Origin: Myxococcales bacterium
Lineage (GTDB): Bacteria > Myxococcota_A > Polyangia > Polyangiales > Ga0077539
Direction: 5' to 3'
Assembly: GCA_030652255.1 (NCBI GenBank)
Contig: JAUSAZ010000172.1
Span: 1 to 63,321 of the forward strand
DNA: 63,321 nt
The position numbers were made by a program, and so were the translations under genes. The notes under the pieces were generated by a model. It was not told where the DNA came from and ran no database searches. It saw only the letters and a list, made by a program, of their open reading frames with translations. Position 1 is the first letter of the stretch. Each line of letters opens with the position of its first letter. This document shows positions 49,268 through 57,483 of this stretch, in pieces.

Positions 49268-51577
49268 AGCCGCCGCGACCCTCGGCCGCACGCAGCGGGC
49301 GCCGCCCCCGACCCCCTCGACGCGAAGCTCGCCCGGGGCCTCGAACTCCACAAGCTCGGCCGCTGTCAGGAAGCCGCCGGGCTCTACCTGGAGTTCCTCG
49401 CCGCGCGCCCCGGGCACCCCGCGGCGCTGCACCTCCTGGGTGACGCCTCGTGCCGCCTCGGCGACCCCGCCACCGGCATCGCCCTCATGCGCAAGGCCGT
49501 CGCCGCCCGGCCCGACTACGCAGAGGCCCACAACAACCTCGGCGCGCAGCTTCTCGCGCTCGGCCGCAGCGACGAGGCCGTCGCCAGCTTCCGCGCCGCC
49601 GTGGCCTGCAAGACCGACCTCCTGGCGCCGCTCATCAACCTCGCCGGGCTCCTCGCCGAGCGCGGCGATGGGGTCGAGGCCCTCAGGCTCGCGCGACGCG
49701 CCACGCAGCGCGACCCGGGCTCCGTCGAGGCCGCGCGGGCCCTCGCCGCGGCGCTCCGGGCCACCGGCCAGCTCGCCGAGGCCGCGGGGGTGTACGAGCA
49801 GCTCGCCCGGCGGCGCCCGGACTCGGCCGACCTGCACCACGACCTCGGCTACGCCCTGGCCGCGCTCGGTCGCACCGACGACGCGAGGCTCAGCTACCGG
49901 CGCGCCCTCGAGCTCGCGCCCGAGCACCCGCACGCGCTCAACAACCTCGGCACCCTGAGCCGCGGCGCCGGGCAGACCGACGACGCCGTCGAGCTCTTCC
50001 GTCGCGCGCTCGCCGCGGCCCCGGGCTTCGTCGAGGCCACGCACAACCTCGGCGAGGCGCTCGCCGCGCTCGGGCGCACCGACGAGGCCGTCGCCGCGCT
50101 GCGCGAGGCCCTCGCCGCGCGGCCCCGCTTCGCCGAGGCCTGGAACACCCTCGGCAACACCCTCCGCCAGCGGGGCGACGACGCCGCGGGCGAGGAGGCC
50201 TACCGCGAGGCCCTGCGCGCGCAGCCCGATCACCCCGGCGCGCTCAACAACCTCGGGCTCCTGCAGTGGCACCACGGCGAGGTGGCCGCGGCGATCGGGT
50301 CGTTTCGCGAGGCGCTGCGCGCGCAGCCCGACTTCGCCCGCGCGCACAGCAACCTGCTCTTCGCCCTGCACGGCGACCCCTCCGCGACCCCGGCCTCGCT
50401 GCTCTCCGAGTCGCGGGGCTTCGATCAGCAGCACGCCCCCGTCGCCGCCGCGCTCGCCCGCCCCCACGCGCCCGACCGCACCCCGGGTCGCCGGCTGCGG
50501 GTGGGCTACCTCTCGCCCGACCTCCGGCAGCACTCCTGCGCGTACTTCCTCGAGGCCCTGCTCGCCGCGCACGACCGCTCCGCCTTCGAGCTCTTCGCCT
50601 ACGCCGAGGTGCGGCGCCCGGACGCCGTCACCACCCGCCTCCGCGCCCTCTTCGACCACTGGCGCTACACGGTGGGCCTCTCCGACCGCGCGCTCGCCGA
50701 GCAGGTGCGCGCCGACGGCATCGACCTCCTCGTCGACCTCGCAGGTCACTCCGCCGACAACCGGCTGACGGCCCTGCTCGCCCGCCCCGCGCCGGTGCAG
50801 CTCACCTGGCTCGGATACCCCGGCACCACCGGGCTCTCGGCGATCGACTTCCGCCTCACCGACGCGCGCTGCGACCCGCCGGGCGAGGCCGACGCCTTCC
50901 ACAGCGAGGCGTTGCTCCGCCTCGACGACGGGCTGCACTGCTACGTCGGCCCCGACGAGGCGCCCGACGTGTCCCCGCTGCCCTGCACGCGCGCGGGGCA
51001 CGTCACCTTCGGGTCGTTCAACCAGCTCGCCAAGATGAACGAGGGCGTGGTGGCCGCGTGGGCGCGGGTGCTCGCCTCGGTGGAGGGCTCCCGGCTCTGC
51101 CTCAAGTCGAGCGCCCTCGCGCAGCCCGCGGTGCAGCGCCGCGTGCGTGACGCCTTCGCCGCGCACGCCATCGACCCCGCCCGCCTCGACCTCCTCGGGT
51201 GGACCCTCGGCACCCGCGAGCACCTCGACCTCTACGCGGGCATCGACCTCGCGCTCGACCCGTTCCCCTACAACGGCACGGCCACCACCTGCGAGGCCCT
51301 GTGGATGGGCGTCCCCGTCGTGGCGCTGGCCGGCGACCGCCACGCCGCCCGCGTCGGCCTGAGCCTGCTCTCCCTCGTCGGGCACCCCGAGCTCGTCGCC
51401 CCGACCGTCGACGACTACGTCACCCTGGCCGTCGAGCTCGCGCGCGACCCGTCACGGCTCGCCGCCCTGCGCGCCGCCCTCCGCGACGAGCTGCGCGCCT
51501 CGCCCCTCGGCGACGCCCCCCGCTTCGCGCGCAGCGTCGAGGCGGCCTACCGCAAGGCATGGAGCGCCCTCCCCTGA
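49265..51577 (+). CDS. TPR-GT41 (OGT/SPINDLY-like) glycosyltransferase, unusual start
   Basis: From CTG 49265 the protein has 770 residues; from ATG 49487 it has 696. The extra 74 codons clearly encode protein: LDAKLARGLELHKLGRCQEA and AGLYLEFLAARPGHPAALHL are TPR sequence continuous with the following repeats, so the ATG would cut a TPR unit. About nine TPR units (residues 20-370) precede the GT41 domain: GYLSPDLRQHSCAYFLEALL, LLVDLAGHSADNRLTALLAR, VQLTWLGYPGTTGLSAIDFR, VTFGSFNQLAKMNEGVVAAW, DPFPYNGTATTCEALWMGVP. It likely adds a sugar to Ser/Thr of flagellin. Its 3' end overlaps the next GT41 gene by 19 bp. Confidence 0.85.
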   Translation: MSRRDPRPHAAGAAPDPLDAKLARGLELHKLGRCQEAAGLYLEFLAARPGHPAALHLLGDASCRLGDPATGIALMRKAVAARPDYAEAHNNLGAQLLALGRSDEAVASFRAAVACKTDLLAPLINLAGLLAERGDGVEALRLARRATQRDPGSVEAARALAAALRATGQLAEAAGVYEQLARRRPDSADLHHDLGYALAALGRTDDARLSYRRALELAPEHPHALNNLGTLSRGAGQTDDAVELFRRALAAAPGFVEATHNLGEALAALGRTDEAVAALREALAARPRFAEAWNTLGNTLRQRGDDAAGEEAYREALRAQPDHPGALNNLGLLQWHHGEVAAAIGSFREALRAQPDFARAHSNLLFALHGDPSATPASLLSESRGFDQQHAPVAAALARPHAPDRTPGRRLRVGYLSPDLRQHSCAYFLEALLAAHDRSAFELFAYAEVRRPDAVTTRLRALFDHWRYTVGLSDRALAEQVRADGIDLLVDLAGHSADNRLTALLARPAPVQLTWLGYPGTTGLSAIDFRLTDARCDPPGEADAFHSEALLRLDDGLHCYVGPDEAPDVSPLPCTRAGHVTFGSFNQLAKMNEGVVAAWARVLASVEGSRLCLKSSALAQPAVQRRVRDAFAAHAIDPARLDLLGWTLGTREHLDLYAGIDLALDPFPYNGTATTCEALWMGVPVVALAGDRHAARVGLSLLSLVGHPELVAPTVDDYVTLAVELARDPSRLAALRAALRDELRASPLGDAPRFARSVEAAYRKAWSALP

Positions 51578-53460
51578 AGCCCGACGCGCAGGCCCTCCTC
51601 GACGACGCCATCGCGCAGCACCGGGCCGGGCGGCTCGACGCGGCGACGGCGCTCTACCATCGGGTGCTCGCGGCGGAGCCCGCCCAGCTCGACGCCCTCA
51701 ACCTGCTCGGCCTCGCCCGCGCGCAGGGCGGCGACCACCGAGGGGCCCTGGCGGTCTTCGAGCGCGCGCTCCAGGCGCACCCCGGCGTCGGGGCGCTGCA
51801 CCTGCACCGGGCCCGCTCGCTCCGCGCGCTCGGTCGCGCCGCCGAGGCCACCGCCGGGCTCATGACCGCGGGCGCCCTCTGCCCCGGCGACGCGCAGACC
51901 TGGTTCGAGCTGGGCACCGCGCTCGTCGACACGGGCTCCGCGGCGTCCGCGGCGCTGGCCCTGGAGCGCGCGGCGTCGCTCGCCCCGGAGCAACCCGAGG
52001 TCCACAACGCCCTCGGCTGCGCGTACGTCTCGCTGGGACGCTCTGCCGACGCCCGCGCCGCCTTCGCCGCGGCCCTCGCGCGGCGCCCCGACTACGCCGC
52101 GCCCCGCGACAACCTCGCGCGCGCCCTGCGCACGGCGGGGCTGGTCGAGGAGGCCGTCGCGATGTTCCGCGAGGCCCTCGCGCTCGCGCCGCAGCCGGGC
52201 ACCCACAGCAACCTGCTCTACACCCTGCTCTTCAGCGACCGGGTCGACCCCGCGGAGGTCGCCGCGGAGCACCGCCGCTGGGCCGAGCGCTGGGCCGAGC
52301 CCCTGCGCGCCGCGCAGCGCCCGCACCCCAACGAGCGCGACCCCGCGCGCCGGCTGCGCGTGGCCTACCTCTCGCCCGACCTCAACCAGCACGCCGTGTC
52401 GCGCTTCGTCGAGCCGGTGCTCGCGGCCCACGCGCGCGGGAGCTTCGAGGTGTTCTGCTACGCCGACGGCGCGATCGTCGACGCGACCTCCGCGCGCCTC
52501 CGGCCGCTCGCCGACGCCTGGGTCCCGGTGGGCGACCTCGACGACGAGGCCCTCGCCGCGCGCGTCCGCGCCGACCGCATCGACCTGCTCGTCGACCTCG
52601 CGGGCCACACCGCGCACCACCGCCTGCGGGTCTTCGCGCGCCGCCCCGCGCCGGTGCAGCTCACCTGGATCGGCTACCCCCACAGCACCGGCCTCGCCGC
52701 GATGGACCACCGCATCACCGACGCCGTGAGCGATCCGCCCGGCGCGACCGATCACCTCTCCACCGAGTCCCTCCTCCGCCTGCCCGAGGCCTTCTCCTGC
52801 TACCTCGCGCCCGCCGACGCGCCCGCCGTGGCCGCGGCGCCCGCCTCTCGCGACGGCGTGGTCACCTTCGGCTGCTTCAACAACCTCTCCAAGATGACCC
52901 CCTCCACGGTGGCCGCCTGGGGCGCCCTGCTCGCCGCGGTGCCCGACTCGCGCCTGCTGCTGCGCGCCCGCGCGCTCGCCGACGCCGACACCGCGGGGCG
53001 GGTGCTCCGCGACTTCGCCCGCCACGGCGTCGCGCCCGCGCGCCTCACCCTCGACCCGCGGGCCCTCTCGGTGCCCGAGCACCTCGCCTGCTACGCGGAG
53101 GTCGACGTCGCGCTCGACCCCTTCCCCTACAACGGCACCACCACCACCTGCGAGGCCCTCTGGATGGGCGTCCCGGTGCTCACCCTCGCGGGCGCCACGC
53201 ACGCCGCCCGCGTCGGCGCGAGCCTGCTCACCCACGTCGGCCTCGCCCACCTCGTCGCCGCCGACCCCGCCGACCTCGTCGCCCGCGGCGTCGAACTCAC
53301 CCGCGACCTCCCGGCGCTCGCCGCCCTGCGCGCCACCCTCCGCGAGCGGGTGCGCGCCTCCGCCCTCGGCGATCCGACGCGCTTCACGGCGCAGCTCGAG
53401 GACGCCTACCGCGCCGCGTGGCGGCGGTACTGCGAGGCGCCGGAGCTCATCGCGGGGTGA
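51559..53460 (+). CDS. TPR-GT41 glycosyltransferase (second of the tandem pair)
   Basis: A 633-residue protein. Five or so TPR units at 12-230 (AIAQHRAGRLDAATALYHRV, HNALGCAYVSLGRSADARAA), then GT41: VAYLSPDLNQHAVSRFVEPV, IDLLVDLAGHTAHHRLRVFA, VQLTWIGYPHSTGLAAMDHR, FGCFNNLSKMTPSTVAAWGA, DPFPYNGTTTTCEALWMGVP. It is a paralogue of the genes at 49265 and 42631, with a shorter TPR part. ATG 51559 lies inside the previous gene's end, so translation is probably coupled. Confidence 0.88.
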   Translation: MERPPLKPDAQALLDDAIAQHRAGRLDAATALYHRVLAAEPAQLDALNLLGLARAQGGDHRGALAVFERALQAHPGVGALHLHRARSLRALGRAAEATAGLMTAGALCPGDAQTWFELGTALVDTGSAASAALALERAASLAPEQPEVHNALGCAYVSLGRSADARAAFAAALARRPDYAAPRDNLARALRTAGLVEEAVAMFREALALAPQPGTHSNLLYTLLFSDRVDPAEVAAEHRRWAERWAEPLRAAQRPHPNERDPARRLRVAYLSPDLNQHAVSRFVEPVLAAHARGSFEVFCYADGAIVDATSARLRPLADAWVPVGDLDDEALAARVRADRIDLLVDLAGHTAHHRLRVFARRPAPVQLTWIGYPHSTGLAAMDHRITDAVSDPPGATDHLSTESLLRLPEAFSCYLAPADAPAVAAAPASRDGVVTFGCFNNLSKMTPSTVAAWGALLAAVPDSRLLLRARALADADTAGRVLRDFARHGVAPARLTLDPRALSVPEHLACYAEVDVALDPFPYNGTTTTCEALWMGVPVLTLAGATHAARVGASLLTHVGLAHLVAADPADLVARGVELTRDLPALAALRATLRERVRASALGDPTRFTAQLEDAYRAAWRRYCEAPELIAG

Positions 53461-53512
53461 AGGGTTTCCCTTCTCGGTGCGCCGCCGGGCGTGCGAGGCT
53501 CGGCGTCGTTTC

Positions 53513-54727
53513 ATGGACGCGCGGCGATGCCAGATCGGGTCGGGGCGATGGGCGTGCGCCGCCGCGTTGTTGCTCGCGCCAGCGGGCGCCGCGGTGGCCC
53601 AGCCGCGGCCCGTGGTGATACAGGCCGAGCTGGGCGCGGCGGTCTCCGTGCCCGACGCGCCGGGCGTCGGGGCCTGCGCGGCGGTGCGGGTGCACGCCCC
53701 GTGGGTGGGATCGTTCGGTCCCCGCTTCGGCGCCGCGCGCTGCTCCTTCACCGACGCGCCCGACCTCTACACCGTGGGGGGCGGGCTCGCGTGGCGCCCC
53801 GCGTTGCACCGCCGCGTGCGCCTGGTGCTCGAGGCCGAGGCGGGCCTCGGTCTCGTCGGCGGCGTCGGGCGCGCGCTGGTGGGCGGGGCCGTCGGCGCCG
53901 ACGTCGCGATCATCGATGGGCTCACCGTGGGGCCGTCGCTGCGCTACCAGCAGCTCATCGCGGGCAGCGCCGGGGGCGACGACCCTCGCTACGCCTCGCT
54001 CGCCGTGGTGGTGGGCCTCTCCTCCGAGCTCTTCGATCGCCCTCGCGCCCGACCTGCACCGGAGCCCGCGCGGCCCGTCGCGGCGCCCGTCGCGCCGCCC
54101 GTCGCCACGCCGCCCGTCGCCACGCCGCCCGCGCCTCGCACCACGCCTCCGCCCCCGCCGACGCCGCCGGTCGTGCCCACCGTCGACCGCGACCACGACG
54201 GCGTGCCCGACGCGAGCGACGCCTGCCCCGCCGAGGCGCCGGGCTGGCTGCCCGACCCCGTGCGCCCGGGCTGTCCCCTCCCCGACCGTGACCGCGACCT
54301 CGTGCCCGACGCGAGCGACGTGTGCCCCGCCGTGACGGGCGCTCCCCACGAGGAGGCGCCGCTGCACGGGTGCCCCGGCGCGATGCGCGTCGACGGCCAG
54401 CGGCTGCGCATCGACGAGCCGCTGGTCTTCGACATCGTGCGGCTGCGGCGCGCGAGCTTCCCCGCGCTGCGCGAGCTGCTCTCGGTGCTGCGCACGCTGC
54501 CCGCGGGGGTGCGGGTCACCATCGTGGGCCACGCCTCGGCCGAGCCCGACCCCATCGGTCGGGTGCAGCTCGCGGCCGACCGCGCGCGCGCCGTGCTGTC
54601 CTGGCTCGAAGCGCACGGGCTACGCCGCGAGCACGTCGTCACGGCGATCGCCCCTCCGGAGGGCGTCACCGCGGCGCCCGACCCGGCGACGGTCGAGTCC
54701 GTGGACATCTGGCTGACGCGCCCCTGA
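53513..54727 (+). CDS. OmpA-family outer-membrane protein with TSP3-type repeats
   Basis: A 404-residue protein. Signal peptide ends at AAVAQ (residue 30). Residues 31-175 look like an eight-strand barrel (LVLEAEAGLGLVGGVGRALV). A Pro/Ala linker (180-223) leads to two TSP3-like calcium motifs (DRDHDGVPDASD at 225-236 and DRDRDLVPDASD at 258-269), then an OmpA-type peptidoglycan-binding domain with VTIVGHASAEPDPIGRVQLA and ADRARAVLSWL. It anchors outer membrane to wall. Layout is common in myxobacteria. Starts 52 bp after the GT41 pair. Confidence 0.82.
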   Translation: MDARRCQIGSGRWACAAALLLAPAGAAVAQPRPVVIQAELGAAVSVPDAPGVGACAAVRVHAPWVGSFGPRFGAARCSFTDAPDLYTVGGGLAWRPALHRRVRLVLEAEAGLGLVGGVGRALVGGAVGADVAIIDGLTVGPSLRYQQLIAGSAGGDDPRYASLAVVVGLSSELFDRPRARPAPEPARPVAAPVAPPVATPPVATPPAPRTTPPPPPTPPVVPTVDRDHDGVPDASDACPAEAPGWLPDPVRPGCPLPDRDRDLVPDASDVCPAVTGAPHEEAPLHGCPGAMRVDGQRLRIDEPLVFDIVRLRRASFPALRELLSVLRTLPAGVRVTIVGHASAEPDPIGRVQLAADRARAVLSWLEAHGLRREHVVTAIAPPEGVTAAPDPATVESVDIWLTRP

Positions 54728-54743
54728 TACGGGGGAGCGCGGG

Positions 54744-55916
54744 CTACTTCGGGTTGATGCTGACGACCGGGAGCATCGCCGCGGTGAGCCGCGCGGCCGT
54801 GTGCACGTCGCGGACGCCGGCCTCGGCGCAGTTCACCGCGAGCTGGAAGAGCTTCTGGTCGGCGCCGAAGACGGGCCCCTGGGTGGGCTCGGTGGGCACC
54901 GGTCCCTTCGGGGGGATGCGGCAGGTGCGGAGGTCGATGCCGTGCTTCGCGGCGAGGGCGTGGATGTCCGCGAGGGTGTCGTCGTAGGAGCCGTGGTCGC
55001 GGTTGATGTTGACGATCATCGTGGCGACGACCGAGGGGATCTTCACCGTCAGCGCGGGGTCGTCGGGGAAGAACAGCTCCTTCGCGCGGAGCTGCTGGTC
55101 GGCCACGAGGATCTCGAGGTTGACCGAGGGGATGAGCGCGGGGTGGGTGAGCTGCTCGACGCTCTTGCCCTCCTCCTTGAAGAAGTCCCCGCGGCGCTCG
55201 GCCCCTTTGCTGCGGAAGAAGTACGCGCAGCCGGTGCTGGGGCCGGAGTTGCCGCTCAGCGACAGGCCGCGCTCGAACTTGCCCACCTGCGTGGCCGCGA
55301 GGCAGTTGACGATGCCCGTCCAGACGTCGGGGATGCTGCTGGTGAAGTAGGTTCCGCCGGAGAGCTCGCGGACGCGCTCGATGACGTCGCGGCGCACGAA
55401 GGACGTGTAGATCGACGGCAGCGCGCCGAAGCCCAGCGACCAGTCGTAGAAGCGCGCGAGCAGCGCCCGGGCGTCGACCATCTGGAACCCCGCGCCGGTG
55501 TGCACGAAGAGCCGGCCGCGGTTGAGCGGCTCGAGCGCGTTGTCCCACCAGTACGTGTACTTCTGCCAGGTGAGCACCTCCAGCGGCGCGAGCGCGAAGA
55601 TGTCGTTGGCGAGGCGCATCCCGTCGGGCATGAGCGCGTCGTCGTCGCCCATGTAGAAGACGTACTCGCCCTCGCAGAGCGCGAGCGCCGCCTCCCAGTT
55701 GGCGGCCATCGGGAGCACCCGCGGCGAGCGCTGGTACTTCACCTTCGGCGTACGAAACTGCCGCACCACCTCCCAGGTCTCCGGGCTGCTGCAGTTGTCC
55801 TGCACGATCAGCTCGTAGTCGTCGAAGCCCTGGAAGAGCACGCTCTGCATCGCGTAGGCGAGCGTGGCGGCCCGCTCGCGGGTGGGGATGACGATCGAGA
55901 AGCGGGGGCGGGTCAA
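54744..55916 (-). CDS. GT2-type glycosyltransferase
   Basis: A 390-residue protein with a GT-A domain: FSIVIPTRERAATLAYAMQS at the start, LIVQDNCSS, and the metal-binding YVFYMGDDDALMPDGMRLAN. The C-terminal 200 residues are unassigned. It begins with TTG 55916, supported by GGGAG seven bases upstream; no ATG or GTG lies near the start of homology. Downstream of the sigma-54 activator by 52 bp in the same direction, convergent with the OmpA gene. Possibly part of the same glycosylation system. Confidence 0.78.
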   Translation of the reverse strand: MTRPRFSIVIPTRERAATLAYAMQSVLFQGFDDYELIVQDNCSSPETWEVVRQFRTPKVKYQRSPRVLPMAANWEAALALCEGEYVFYMGDDDALMPDGMRLANDIFALAPLEVLTWQKYTYWWDNALEPLNRGRLFVHTGAGFQMVDARALLARFYDWSLGFGALPSIYTSFVRRDVIERVRELSGGTYFTSSIPDVWTGIVNCLAATQVGKFERGLSLSGNSGPSTGCAYFFRSKGAERRGDFFKEEGKSVEQLTHPALIPSVNLEILVADQQLRAKELFFPDDPALTVKIPSVVATMIVNINRDHGSYDDTLADIHALAAKHGIDLRTCRIPPKGPVPTEPTQGPVFGADQKLFQLAVNCAEAGVRDVHTAARLTAAMLPVVSINPK

Positions 55917-55968
55917 CGGTGATCTCCCGGGTCGTGGCGGCGCCGCGGGCGTCGCAGCGCCGCGGAGC

Positions 55969-57039
55969 CTACAGCCCCTTGCGCTTCAGCATCTCGACCA
56001 GCGTCGTGCGGTTGAGCCCCAGCAGCTGCGCGGCGCGGTTGCGGTTGCCCTTGGTGCGGTCGAGCGCCTGCCGGATCATGTTGTTCTCGTACTCCTGGAT
56101 GGCGCCGCGGAGGTCGATGCCCGTGTCCGGCAGCGGCCGCTCCACCGGCGGCGGCGGCGGCTGCGAGAGCCGGCCCTCGCCGCGCACCGTCGGCGGCAGG
56201 TCTTCGAACTCCACCAGCGGGCCGTCGCTCAGCAGCACGGCGCGCTCGATGGCGTTCTCGAGCGTGCGGATGTTGCCCGGCCAGTCGTAGGCCTTGAGCG
56301 CCTCCAGGGCCTCCGGGGCGATGCCCACGAGGTCGCGCCGCTCGAGGTGGTCGCAGAACGACCGGAGGAAGAATCGCACGAGGGGCTCGATGTCCTCCGG
56401 GCGCTCGCGCAGCGGCGGCAGGTGCACGTGCACCACGTTGAGGCGGTAGTAGAGGTCCTCGCGGAAGCGCCCCGCGGCCACCTGCGCGAGGAGGTCGCGG
56501 TTGGTGGCGGCGACGATGCGCACGTCCGAGCGGTGCACGTGGGAGTCGCCGACAGGGGAGTACTCCTTCTGCTGGAGCACCCGCAGGATCTTCACCTGCA
56601 TCGACAGGGGCAGCTCGCCCACCTCGTCCAGGAAGAGCGTTCCGCCTTCGGCCTTGGCGAGCCAGCCAGCCCGCGCGGCGTGGGCGCCGGTGAAGGCCCC
56701 GCGGGCGTGACCGAAGAGCTCGCTCTCGATGAGGCTCTCGGGGATGGCGCCGCAGTTGACCGCCACCAGGGGCTTCTTCGCCCGCGGCGAGGCGTCGTGC
56801 AGCGCCGCCACCGCGAGCTCCTTGCCCGTGCCGCTCTCCCCCGTGATCAGCACGTTGCAGGTCGAGCGGGCCACCCGCTCCAGTGTGGCGAGCGCGCCGC
56901 AGATCGTGGGGCTGCGCCCGACGATGGTGCCCCGGCTCGTCGACTTCAGCGCCGCCAGGGCAGGCACACCTCCAACGGCCGGGCGCTTCTCCGCGAGCAG
57001 AGCGTCGGTCACTTCGGCGGTCGATCCTCGGTGCTGCAT
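55969..57039 (-). CDS. Receiver-less sigma-54 activator (Fis family)
   Basis: A 356-residue enhancer-binding protein. After only some 35 residues of N-terminal sequence comes the AAA+ domain: Walker A GESGTGKE (67-74), GAFTGA (114-119), Walker B GGTLFLDEVGE, YDWPGNIRTLENAIERAVLL. The C-terminal HTH is TKGNRNRAAQLLGLNRTTLV. With no receiver, GAF or PAS domain it may be constitutively active or controlled by a partner, somewhat like FleQ/FlrA or PspF. The sigma-54-like sites before flagellar genes make it a candidate flagellar master regulator. ATG 57039 is the first good start; an open extension to 57153 is doubtful. Confidence 0.85.
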   Translation of the reverse strand: MQHRGSTAEVTDALLAEKRPAVGGVPALAALKSTSRGTIVGRSPTICGALATLERVARSTCNVLITGESGTGKELAVAALHDASPRAKKPLVAVNCGAIPESLIESELFGHARGAFTGAHAARAGWLAKAEGGTLFLDEVGELPLSMQVKILRVLQQKEYSPVGDSHVHRSDVRIVAATNRDLLAQVAAGRFREDLYYRLNVVHVHLPPLRERPEDIEPLVRFFLRSFCDHLERRDLVGIAPEALEALKAYDWPGNIRTLENAIERAVLLSDGPLVEFEDLPPTVRGEGRLSQPPPPPVERPLPDTGIDLRGAIQEYENNMIRQALDRTKGNRNRAAQLLGLNRTTLVEMLKRKGL

Positions 57040-57483
57040 CGTTTCCTCGTCCGCTATCCGCTTCGGCCACGACTCGCGCACCCCCTGCGTCGTGGGTGCA
57101 CCAACGTGCTTACGGGATTTCCGGTTAATCCGGAAGAGGTCGACCAGAATCAAGAGAGTCAGGCGGCGCTGCCATGGCGGACATCAGCCCTCCAGACCCT
57201 GGATTACCTTGATTTCCCGCGTTTCTGGAAGATTGTGACGGCTCTGCAAAAAATGGCCGGGACGGTGGGGCCAACCCGTGCGCCAGACCAGGGGAGAGGC
57301 TCGCTCTCCTGTCGATGGGAGCTCCACTGTCGCACCGCCACCCGCGGACCGCAGGGGCGCGGAGATCACTCCCCAGGCGCGCGTGAATCTCGATGCAGGC
57401 ATCGAGGGATGGACACGCGCCGGTCGCTTCCGAATGATGGTCCGAAGCCGCCCCGGGCACCTGATCCCGGGGCGAGAGGCGCC
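57040..57483. promoter_or_regulatory. 444-bp divergent intergenic region with several dyads
   Basis: No gene is convincing here. It is more A/T-rich than the rest (57100-57270). Dyads: TTCCGG-TTAAT-CCGGAA (57119-57135), 80 bp before the activator start; CTCGATG-CAGG-CATCGAG (57389-57406); and CCCCGGG-8-CCCGGGG (57451-57472), 11 bases before the ATG at 57484. The first two look like operators and the third could hide the ribosome site of the next gene. No clear -35/-10 or sigma-54 site found. Confidence 0.45.

Noticed and set aside
55864..57483. In-frame upstream extension of the 57484 gene
   Set aside because: The added 540 codons are antisense to the sigma-54 activator and have shadow composition; ATG 57484 is the natural start.
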